Part shown: one piece after another, positions 1 to 5,126 of the stretch
How positions within the stretch are numbered: position 1 is the stretch's first letter
Layout of the letters: each line of letters opens with the position of its first letter
Source of the DNA: Candidatus Rokuibacteriota bacterium
Lineage (GTDB): Bacteria > Methylomirabilota > Methylomirabilia > Rokubacteriales > CSP1-6
Direction: 5' to 3'
Assembly: GCA_016206385.1 (NCBI GenBank)
Contig: JACQRS010000038.1
Coordinates: 1 to 5,491, forward strand
Length of the DNA stretch: 5,491 nt
The notes under the pieces: generated by a model
What the model was told of the DNA's origin: nothing
Databases searched by the model: none
The model's input: only the letters and a program-made list of their open reading frames with translations
Made by a program: the position numbers and the translations under genes

Positions 1-1
1 C

Positions 2-748
2 GCCTACCCCGACAACGACCTCACCTACGTCGGCAACTTCCTCAGCATGCTTTTCAAGACCACGGAGGTGAAGTACAAGCCCGACCCGGTACTCGAGCGG
101 GCGGTGGACGTCCTCTTCATCCTCCACGCCGATCACGAGCAGAACTGCTCCACGAATGCCGTGCGGAGCGTGGGCTCCTCGCGGGTGGACCCGTACTCGG
201 CGCTTGCCGCCGGGGCCGCAGCCCTCTACGGCCCGCTCCACGGCGGGGCCAACGAGGCCGTCCTCCGGATGCTTCAGGCGATCGGCTCGGTGGAGAAGGT
301 TCCGGAGTTCGTCCGGAAGGTGAAGGCCGGCGAATGGAAGCTGATGGGGTTCGGGCACCGGGTCTACAAGCACTACGATCCGCGAGCCAGCCTCGTCAAG
401 CGCCTGGCCGACGAGGTATTCACCGTCACCAAGCCCAACCCGCTGCTGCCCATCGCGCTGGAGCTCGAGCGGATCGCGCTGGAGGACGACTACTTTGTCA
501 CGCGCAAGCTCTACCCGAACGTGGACTTCTACTCGGGGCTGATCTACCAGGCCATGGGCTTTCCGGTAGAGATGTTCCCGGTGCTCTTCGCCATCCCGCG
601 CACCTCGGGGTGGTTGGCCCAGTGGCTGGAGATGGTGGAGGATCCGGAGCAGAAGATCGCCCGCCCCCGCCAGCTCTATGTCGGGTCTCCACCGCGCGAG
701 TACGTCACGATCGGCCGACGCGAGCCCGGTGAGGAGGAGTTCGAGTGA
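2..748 (+). CDS. gltA: Citrate synthase, C-terminal part (5' end outside window)
   Basis: Cytoplasmic citrate synthase condenses acetyl-CoA with oxaloacetate to citrate, the entry step of the TCA cycle. The reading frame is open from base 2, so the N-terminus lies upstream of the window; the first ATG at 47 is internal. Family signatures appear in order: HADHEQNCST (His of the oxaloacetate site), GPLHGGANEAV with the catalytic His codon at 239-241, GFGHRVYKHYDPRA with the second active-site His at 356-358, and PNVDFYSG with the catalytic Asp at 524-526. These are followed by PRTSGWLAQWLE and the RPRQLY box near the C-terminus. All three catalytic residues are intact and the C-terminus is of normal form, ending in an acidic EEEFE tail. 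The codons for that tail (731-739) double as a purine-rich ribosome binding site for the next gene, whose start overlaps this stop by 4 bp. Symbol gltA is used for the family; the paralogue type cannot be decided from this part alone. Confidence 0.96.
   Translation, partial: AYPDNDLTYVGNFLSMLFKTTEVKYKPDPVLERAVDVLFILHADHEQNCSTNAVRSVGSSRVDPYSALAAGAAALYGPLHGGANEAVLRMLQAIGSVEKVPEFVRKVKAGEWKLMGFGHRVYKHYDPRASLVKRLADEVFTVTKPNPLLPIALELERIALEDDYFVTRKLYPNVDFYSGLIYQAMGFPVEMFPVLFAIPRTSGWLAQWLEMVEDPEQKIARPRQLYVGSPPREYVTIGRREPGEEEFE
731..739 (+). promoter_or_regulatory. Shine-Dalgarno for the radical SAM gene, inside gltA
   Basis: GAGGAGGAG ends 5 bases before the GTG at 745 and lies within the last codons of gltA. 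With the GTGA stop/start overlap it fixes the start of the downstream gene and suggests translational coupling. Confidence 0.7.
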
Positions 749-1854
749 GCCGCGCGGAGCACGCGGTGAGCTCGCGCTTCGCGTTTGACCGGGCGCCCCG
801 TCGGGTCTACTGGGAGCTAACGCGGGCGTGCGACCTGGCCTGCCGCCACTGCCGGGCTGAGGCCGTGCCGTGGCGCGATCCCAGGGAGTTCAGCCCGACC
901 GAAGGCCGCCGCTTCCTCGATGCGCTCACCGAGTTCGGCCGTCCCGCGCCGCACGTAGTCCTGACTGGGGGTGATCCGCTCAAGCGGCCCGACCTCTGGG
1001 AGTTGATCGACTACGGGGTCGGCCTCGGGCTCCCGCTGTCGCTCGCCCCCAGTGCGACCGAGGCCCTCACGCGGGACGTGATCCGTCGGCTCAAGGACTC
1101 AGGCCTTAAGGCCATGTCGCTCAGCCTCGACGGCTCCACTCAGAAGCTTCACGACGGCATCCGCCAGGTCGGGGGGTGCTTCTCCCGGACGGTGGAGGCT
1201 GCGCTGGACACGGTGGCAGCCGGGATCCCGCTTCAGGTCAACACGCTGGTCACCGCCGAGAATGTGGAGGACGTGCCCGACCTCCACTGCCTCGTCGGGG
1301 TCATCGGCGCCACGCGCTGGAGCCTCTTCTTCCTCGTTCCCATGGGGCGGGGGCGAGTACTCGGTCAGCTCACCGCGGCCCGCTGTGAGGAGCTGCTCCA
1401 ATGGCTCGTCCAGGTGTCGAGGGAATCTCGCTTCGTGGTCACGACCACCGAGGCGCCCCACTACCGGCGGGTGGTGCTCCAGCGGATCCGCGCCGAGAGG
1501 CGGAACCGCGGGGAGGCCTGTCAGAGCGCGATCCGGCAGGGGTTCGGCCTTCGCGACGGCAACGGGATCATGTTCATCTCGCACACCGGCGACGTCCAAC
1601 CCTCGGGCTTCCTGCCGCTCGTAGCGGGCAACGTTCGAGCCGCAAGCCCGGTAGAAATCTACCGGGAGGCCGAACCCTTCAGGCGCCTGCGCCAGCCGGA
1701 GCGATTCACTGGCCGCTGCGGGCGGTGCGAGTTCAGGGAGATCTGCGGGGGATCGCGGGCCCGCGCCTACGCCGCCAGCGGCGACCCTTACGGCGAAGAT
1801 CCGCTCTGCCCCTACCAACCCGCCCGTCGAGCATCGGCTGACGGCGGCTGCTGA
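745..1854 (+). CDS. Radical SAM/SPASM-type protein, TIGR04053-like
   Basis: A 369-residue radical SAM enzyme. The N-terminal barrel carries the [4Fe-4S]/SAM motif CDLACRHC (Cys29, Cys33, Cys36) and the GGDP SAM-binding motif at 75-78. The second half has TTEAPHYRRV, then Cys259, GDVQPSGF, and a C-terminal cysteine set CxxCxxxxxC...C (Cys325, 328, 334, 355) in a GRCGRCEFREICGGSRARAY context, as expected for an auxiliary Fe-S cluster of SPASM/twitch type. This C-terminal pattern resembles NirJ (heme d1) and AhbD (heme) enzymes. The FFLVPMGRG and TTEAPHYRRV stretches match what I recall of the uncharacterised TIGR04053 family, which is the preferred call; the substrate is unknown. The GTG start is set by the SD at 731-739 and overlaps the gltA stop, so the two genes are very likely co-transcribed and coupled. 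No small precursor-peptide gene is visible next to it, which weighs against a RiPP-maturase role. The protein ends with a free C-terminal Cys369. Confidence 0.88.
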   Translation: MSRAEHAVSSRFAFDRAPRRVYWELTRACDLACRHCRAEAVPWRDPREFSPTEGRRFLDALTEFGRPAPHVVLTGGDPLKRPDLWELIDYGVGLGLPLSLAPSATEALTRDVIRRLKDSGLKAMSLSLDGSTQKLHDGIRQVGGCFSRTVEAALDTVAAGIPLQVNTLVTAENVEDVPDLHCLVGVIGATRWSLFFLVPMGRGRVLGQLTAARCEELLQWLVQVSRESRFVVTTTEAPHYRRVVLQRIRAERRNRGEACQSAIRQGFGLRDGNGIMFISHTGDVQPSGFLPLVAGNVRAASPVEIYREAEPFRRLRQPERFTGRCGRCEFREICGGSRARAYAASGDPYGEDPLCPYQPARRASADGGC

Positions 1855-1877
1855 GGCGCCTTCGCCAACGCTGGAAC

Positions 1878-1883
1878 GGGAGG
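1878..1883 (+). promoter_or_regulatory. Shine-Dalgarno for the CopD/HemJ-like gene
   Basis: GGGAGG lies 7 bases before the GTG at 1891 in the 36-bp gap after the radical SAM gene. It supports that GTG as the start codon. Confidence 0.65.
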
Positions 1884-1890
1884 CGCAGCC

Positions 1891-2388
1891 GTGCGCGGCG
1901 TTTATCTTGTTTCGGTCTGGCTTCACATCCTCGCGGCGGCGGTCTGGATCGGCGGGATGGGTTTCCTGGTGGTGGTCCTGGTGCCGGTGCTCAGACGACC
2001 TGAGCACCGGGCAGCGGCACCCGCGCTCATCTGCGGGACAGGAGTGCGCTTCCGCTGGGTGGGGTGGATCAGCCTGGGCGTTCTCCTCGCCAGCGGGACG
2101 TTCAACCTGGCTTTTCGGGGCATTGGCTGGGCCGACGTGACGACAGGGCGGTTCTGGCAGGGCCCTCTCGGCATCAAGATTCTCCTGGTGGCGGTGATCC
2201 TGCTCCTGAGTGCTCTGCACGATTTTGTCGTCGGCCCCCGGGCGGCCGCGCTCGGGCAGGCGAACCCCGGCGCTCCTGAAGCAGTGCGTCTGCACCGTCA
2301 GGCGGCGTGGCTCGGTCGGTTCAACCTCCTCCTGGCGCTCGTCGTCGTCGCTCTGGGGGTGATGCTGGTGCGAGGCGGGCCATGGTGA
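1891..2388 (+). CDS. CopD/HemJ-like four-helix membrane protein
   Basis: A 165-residue inner-membrane protein with four predicted helices, at about 4-34, 55-75, 92-115 and 140-161. The first helix begins WLHILAAAVWIGGMGF, the hallmark of the CopD domain and of the related HemJ/UPF0093 proteins. His12 lies in helix 1, Lys96 at the start of helix 3 (GIKILLV) and His110 at its end. In HemJ, a His in helix 1 and a Lys in helix 3 are important residues; CopD-domain proteins have a similar layout and are linked to copper import or heme-like ligands. Sequence alone cannot separate these roles, so no symbol is given. HemJ proper is a protoporphyrinogen oxidase of about 140 residues, close in size. 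The GTG start is supported by the SD at 1878-1883. The gene is 36 bp after the radical SAM gene and 16 bp before the transporter, so operon membership is likely. Confidence 0.78.
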   Translation: MRGVYLVSVWLHILAAAVWIGGMGFLVVVLVPVLRRPEHRAAAPALICGTGVRFRWVGWISLGVLLASGTFNLAFRGIGWADVTTGRFWQGPLGIKILLVAVILLLSALHDFVVGPRAAALGQANPGAPEAVRLHRQAAWLGRFNLLLALVVVALGVMLVRGGPW

Positions 2389-2404
2389 CGGCTGGTGTCG
2401 AGGC

Positions 2405-2968
2405 GTGCCGACATTCCTGACCGCTCTCGTTCTGGTAGGAGTGGCGGAGATGGCGGATAAGACCCAACTCCTCACTCTCGCTTTTGCCGCCCAGCTTCCT
2501 CTGAGTCAGGTGCTGGGGGGCGTGCTGATCGGCGCCCTGGCCAGCCAGGCCGTGGCCGTGGCCCTCGGGGCGACCGTGCTTCTCCTGATCCCGTTGGCCT
2601 GGGTGAAGCTGGCCGCCGGCCTCTTGTTCATTGGCTTCGGGTTGTGGACCCCGAGGAGGGGCGGGGCCCCTGTGAGCGGAGAGAAACGGTTCGGCCATCC
2701 GCTGGTGGCCGTCGCGGTCTCGTTCTTCCTCGCCGAGATGGGGGACAAGACCCAGCTGGCCACTGCCGCGCTGGCCGCCGAGGCGCAGGCGCTCGTCGCC
2801 GTGTGGCTGGGTTCCTGGCTCGGAATGGTAGTGGCCAACGCTCTGGCTGCCGGGGGCGGGGCGGTACTGGGTCGGCGGCTCCCCGACCGGTGGGTGAAGG
2901 CCGGGGCCGCCATCTTGTTTATCGTGTTCGGCCTGAACTTGATCCGGCAAGCGCTGGCTCAACGGTGA
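2405..2968 (+). CDS. GDT1/TMEM165 family (UPF0016) cation transporter
   Basis: A 187-residue membrane protein of the GDT1/TMEM165 family, whose bacterial members (for example MneA of Vibrio, Mnx of Synechocystis) export or sequester Mn2+; others move Ca2+. It shows the family's internal duplication: motif 1 EMADKT at 15-20 near the N-terminus and motif 2 EMGDKT at 111-116, each opening a three-helix half, joined by a short charged loop (about 82-98). The acidic and Lys residues of both motifs are present, but motif 1 has Ala in place of the usual Gly. The GTG at 2405 gives an N-terminus of normal family length, with no in-frame start between it and the upstream gene. A GAGG sits only 1 base before it, too close for a good SD, so initiation may depend on coupling to the gene ending 16 bases upstream. 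The cation is not determinable. The stop codon lies inside a hairpin arm. Confidence 0.87.
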   Translation: MPTFLTALVLVGVAEMADKTQLLTLAFAAQLPLSQVLGGVLIGALASQAVAVALGATVLLLIPLAWVKLAAGLLFIGFGLWTPRRGGAPVSGEKRFGHPLVAVAVSFFLAEMGDKTQLATAALAAEAQALVAVWLGSWLGMVVANALAAGGGAVLGRRLPDRWVKAGAAILFIVFGLNLIRQALAQR

Positions 2969-3007
2969 GGCAACCCCTCCCCAATCGGGGCATTCCCGCC
3001 TCACCGT
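2962..3007 (+). terminator. Nested inverted repeat, possible transcription terminator
   Basis: A perfect 10-bp arm ACGGTGAGGC (2962-2971) pairs with GCCTCACCGT (2998-3007). Inside the loop a second hairpin forms from CCCC (2979-2982) and GGGG (2987-2990) with a 4-base loop. The left arm contains the TGA stop of the transporter gene. A smaller hairpin, GCCTC/GAGGC (3013-3027), follows. No T-run follows either structure, so this is not a canonical intrinsic terminator; it could instead act as a 3'-end stabiliser. Its place between two separate transcription units supports a transcript-end role. Confidence 0.45.
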
Positions 3008-3027
3008 CCGACGCCTCGCTCAGAGGC

Positions 3028-3051
3028 TAAGTGGTTGAATAAGTGGCCACT
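3028..3051 (+). promoter_or_regulatory. Direct repeat plus palindrome upstream of the regulator gene, possible operator
   Basis: TAAGTGG occurs at 3028-3034 and again at 3040-3046, 12 bp apart. The second copy runs into a perfect 10-bp palindrome AGTGGCCACT (3042-3051). The patch is more AT-rich than its surroundings and lies about 100 bases before the preferred start of a LuxR-type regulator, so an operator, possibly autoregulatory, is plausible. No convincing -35/-10 pair was found with it. Confidence 0.3.
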
Positions 3052-3133
3052 GCATCTCAGGCATCAGGATTGCTAGTGCGTTTACCTCAGGAGAGGCCGA
3101 TGTCCGGGGCAGAGCGCCCCAAGCCCGGCCCCC

Positions 3134-3140
3134 GGGGAGG
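3134..3140 (+). promoter_or_regulatory. Shine-Dalgarno deciding the start of the PAS-LuxR gene
   Basis: GGGGAGG lies 7 bases before ATG 3148 and is the best ribosome binding site in this region. A weaker AGGAG (3089-3093) lies 6 bases before ATG 3100. Nothing comparable precedes the in-frame GTG at 3043. Confidence 0.6.
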
Positions 3141-3147
3141 TAAGAGT

Positions 3148-3777
3148 ATGGACCTGGACAGGCTTCTGACCAACACGGCCGACGGTGTCTGCGTGGTCAC
3201 CTCTCACGGCAAGATCACCCTCTGGAACCGGGCCGCCGAGAAGATCCTCGGGTACTCAGCCAGGGAGGTGATCGGTAGACCCTGCTGCGAGGTCTTCGGC
3301 GGGAGGGATTTAGCCGGTAACCGCCTCTGCTACCCGGGATGCCAAGTGCTGACTCAGGTGAGACAGGGAGAGCTGATCCAGCATTTCGACATGGCGACCC
3401 GGACCAAGGCGGGCAGGCCGGTGTGGCTCAACGTGAGCATCGTGGTGGTTCCCGGCAGCCGGCCTGACCTCTCAACCCTCGTCCATCTATTCCGCGACGT
3501 TACGACGTCACACGAGATCGAGGCCCTGGTCCGCGAGCGGCTGACTCAGGCCCAACCCCCGTCGCTCAACGGGGGTGGTCCCTCGGACCAGCTCACCCGC
3601 CGGGAGATCGAGGTGCTCCGCCTGATGACGGGCGGGGCGAACACCAAGACAATGGCCGACCAGCTCCACGTGAGCCCCGCCACCGTGCGGAACCACGTTC
3701 AGAACATCTTCAACAAGCTTGATGTCCACAGTCGCCTCGAGGCTGTGGCCTACGCGAGCCGCCACGGGCTCCTATAG
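3148..3777 (+). CDS. PAS-LuxR (GerE-type HTH) transcription regulator with cysteine-rich PAS domain
   Basis: A one-component regulator of 209 residues from ATG 3148. An N-terminal PAS domain (about 3-120) starts with LLTNTADGVCVVTSHGKI and contains LWNRAAEKILGY; it is followed by a short linker and a C-terminal LuxR/GerE helix-turn-helix (149-209) with LTRREIEVLRLM, SPATVRNHVQNIF and NKLDVHSRLEAV. There is no receiver domain and no transmembrane segment, so it is cytoplasmic and signals through the PAS domain. The PAS core holds an unusual cluster of cysteines, Cys46, Cys47, Cys61 and Cys65 (GRPCCEVF...GNRLCYPGC), plus Cys15, suggesting a metal, Fe-S or thiol-redox sensor; this is inference. 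Alternative in-frame starts are ATG 3100 (+16 residues, Pro/Gly-rich) and GTG 3043. The palindrome at 3042-3051 argues against the latter. Targets are unknown; neighbouring respiratory genes or its own promoter are candidates. Confidence 0.87.
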   Translation: MDLDRLLTNTADGVCVVTSHGKITLWNRAAEKILGYSAREVIGRPCCEVFGGRDLAGNRLCYPGCQVLTQVRQGELIQHFDMATRTKAGRPVWLNVSIVVVPGSRPDLSTLVHLFRDVTTSHEIEALVRERLTQAQPPSLNGGGPSDQLTRREIEVLRLMTGGANTKTMADQLHVSPATVRNHVQNIFNKLDVHSRLEAVAYASRHGLL

Positions 3778-3819
3778 AGGAGGATGGCTCACCGGTTCCG
3801 AGGCTTCCGGCCAAGCTCG

Positions 3820-3848
3820 TTGACAGCCTTTAATTGCCTTTCTAGGCT
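3820..3848 (+). promoter_or_regulatory. Possible sigma70-type promoter before the thioesterase remnant
   Basis: A perfect TTGACA (3820-3825) is followed by a 17-base spacer and TAGGCT (3843-3848, a poor -10). The spacer is AT-rich compared with the flanks. Transcription would begin about at the GTG 3858, implying a leaderless or near-leaderless message. The weak -10 keeps confidence low. Confidence 0.3.
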
Positions 3849-3857
3849 GGCCGCATC

Positions 3858-4132
3858 GTGGAAACAGAGCGGGACGATCCAGGCGTGGGACCGGTGGCTC
3901 ACCTCCTCGGGATCCGCCCGAGGACCATGGGGGAGGGCCGGTGCTGCTTTGAGCTGGCCGTGCGGCCCGACCACATGAATCCCCACGGGGTGGTGCACGG
4001 GGGAGTGGTGTACAGCCTCGTCGATTACGCCATGGGTGGAGCGTTGACCTGCGACTCCGCCCAGGCGAGCGGTGCGCCACCCTGGAGGTGAAGATTAACT
4101 ACTTTGCCCCGGTCTCTGGAACTGTCCGCGTG
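3858..4132 (+). pseudogene. PaaI-type hotdog thioesterase, frameshifted and 3'-truncated
   Basis: From GTG 3858 the frame encodes the start of a PaaI-family acyl-CoA thioesterase: VAHLLGIRP, then NPHGVVHGGVVYSLVDYAMGGAL with Asn41, the His47-Gly-Gly of the hotdog helix and Asp56 at the catalytic position. After ALTCDS the frame derails and stops at 4089-4091. Reading in the frame starting at 4064 restores the family sequence (GERCATLEVKINYFAPVSG, about 4064-4120), which implies loss of one C in the CCC run at 4060-4062. The family resemblance then ends at about 4132, roughly 92 residues in, where about 130-140 are usual; beyond it lies sequence belonging to the converging minus-strand gene. 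The last third of the fold is therefore missing even if the frameshift is a sequencing error. No good SD is present before GTG 3858. In intact form it would hydrolyse small acyl- or aryl-CoA thioesters in the cytoplasm. Confidence 0.8.
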
Positions 4133-4427
4133 TCATTCCCGTCCCGGCGAGCTTCCTTGGCCTCGCTGCTCCGGAAGCGTGGCGGGAGCGTGCGCACCAG
4201 ACGAAGTAACCGACCCACGCCCCGATGACCGCCACGACGACGAACGGCAGCGCTGTAAGCAACAGCGCGCTCCAGTAAAAGCCGCTGTTCAGCCCCTGGC
4301 CTTCTGTCCAACTGAAGCAGAGCGAGCAGGCCCGCGCGTTCGTAGGGTGGAGAACTATCTCCGCCATCAGGAAGGTCGCGCTTCCCCACCTGATGATCGC
4401 GCGGATCCATGACCTGAGGCAGAGCAT
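4095..4427 (-). CDS. Small CxxC membrane protein at the end of the oxidase operon
   Basis: A 110-residue protein, 4 bp after the subunit III stop and in the same direction, so almost certainly in that operon. The N-terminus (Arg residues, then a moderately hydrophobic stretch ending ARA at 31-33) looks like a signal sequence. It is followed by CSLCFSWTEGQGLNSG with a CxxC motif (Cys34, Cys37) and one strong transmembrane helix at about 52-77. The CxxC would face the periplasm, next to the membrane. Small proteins with an ACxxCF motif and one helix occur, as I recall, beside cytochrome oxidase genes in several phyla; no function is established, and copper or redox roles are inference. The ATG at 4427 has no clear SD; Met21 is an alternative start. 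The last 12 residues (99-110) are encoded antisense to the thioesterase remnant, and the stop (4095-4097) lies within it, so the native C-terminus may be altered. Confidence 0.65.
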   Translation of the reverse strand: MLCLRSWIRAIIRWGSATFLMAEIVLHPTNARACSLCFSWTEGQGLNSGFYWSALLLTALPFVVVAVIGAWVGYFVWCARSRHASGAARPRKLAGTGMTRGQFQRPGQSS

Positions 4428-4431
4428 GGGA

Positions 4432-5118
4432 TCACGCGAGGTAGACGAGCGTGTAGAGGATGGGCCAGAGGGCCACCACGAAGTACCAGTACATCCCGCA
4501 GAGCGAAACTCCCACGTGATCCTCCGCCGTGTAGCGTCCTCGCGTCGCTCCGGTCAGGATGATTGAGAGCCAGGTCAGCGCGCCGAGCACATGAGCCGCA
4601 TGCGCCCCGATCAGCGTGTAGAACGTCCCGCCGTAGACGCCAGAGGACGCGGTGAGGCCGAACTCGAGGAGCCGCCCCCACTCGTATCCCTGGACTGTGA
4701 GGAAGGCCACCCCGAGCAGCCCCGTCTGAGCAAGGCGTCTCGCCAGGCCGGCTTGGTCCCCGCGCCGGACGGCCCTGAGCGCCCGCCACATCGTGTAGCC
4801 GCTCAGGAGCAAGACCCATGTATTTACTCCTGTGACCCCCACGGGAAGGCGGGGCTGGAACGGCGGAGGCCAAACGGCAGCTCCGAGGCGAAAGACCAGG
4901 AACGCAGCGACGAACCCGGCGAAGAGCATCGTCTCTGATCCCAGGAAGATCAGCATTCCCAGCCTGGCGGCGTCGATCGGCGGCTGGCTGGGGGACCCGC
5001 GGAGCCATGGTTCACCGCCGTCTCCGCTGTCGGGTGGCCTCCTCGGAGGGACCCGTCCGACGCCGGGGCCGCGCTCATCCGTGACCTCATCTTTGAAGGC
5101 GACGGACCCGTGCAGCAT
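4432..5118 (-). CDS. ctaE: Cytochrome c oxidase subunit III
   Basis: A 228-residue heme-copper oxidase subunit III of the short, five-helix type. Helices lie at about 53-77, 97-115, 128-146, 160-189 and 204-227, after an N-terminal extension of some 50 residues rich in Pro, Gly and charged residues. Conserved features include LGMLIFLGSETMLFAG with Glu62, VNTWVLLLSGYTMWRAL, GAHAAHV with His173 and His176, and the terminal YWYFVVALWPILYTLVYLA. Subunit III binds the catalytic subunit I in the inner membrane and stabilises turnover and proton uptake of the aa3/caa3 oxidase. The ATG at 5118 is preceded by GAGGG in TGAGGGCTGAT, which overlaps the ctaB stop; the two genes are 8 bp apart. Subunits I and II are not in the window and presumably lie further upstream, beyond 5491. 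The symbol could equally be coxC or coxP depending on naming tradition. Confidence 0.93.
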   Translation of the reverse strand: MLHGSVAFKDEVTDERGPGVGRVPPRRPPDSGDGGEPWLRGSPSQPPIDAARLGMLIFLGSETMLFAGFVAAFLVFRLGAAVWPPPFQPRLPVGVTGVNTWVLLLSGYTMWRALRAVRRGDQAGLARRLAQTGLLGVAFLTVQGYEWGRLLEFGLTASSGVYGGTFYTLIGAHAAHVLGALTWLSIILTGATRGRYTAEDHVGVSLCGMYWYFVVALWPILYTLVYLA

Positions 5119-5126
5119 ATCAGCCC

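Noticed and set aside
745..1854. Radical SAM gene as a RiPP maturase with a nearby precursor peptide
   Set aside because: There is no short peptide gene beside it: the 4-bp overlap upstream and 36-bp gap downstream leave no room, and the next gene is a membrane protein.
1099..2475. Long open frame of 458 codons on the minus strand, antisense to the radical SAM and CopD-like genes
   Set aside because: It lies opposite two well-supported genes, has Arg/Pro/His-rich low-complexity composition typical of high-GC antisense frames, and shows no recognisable domain.
2321..3004. Minus-strand open frame of 227 codons across the GDT1 gene
   Set aside because: It is antisense to a clear transporter gene, polar and Gly/Pro/Gln/His-rich, with no domain; a GC-bias shadow.
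3043..3147. Longer N-terminus of the PAS-LuxR protein from GTG 3043
   Set aside because: There is no SD before GTG 3043 and the start would fall within the palindrome; the strongest SD is before ATG 3148. ATG 3100 remains possible.
3784..3978. Short frame after the regulator with a GAGGAGG just before its ATG
   Set aside because: The SD abuts the ATG with no spacing, the frame conflicts with the thioesterase sequence, and the product has no recognisable features.
4367..5008. Second minus-strand frame within the subunit III gene
   Set aside because: Same strand but shifted frame of an obvious oxidase subunit III; the product is Arg/Ser/Gly-rich with no helices.
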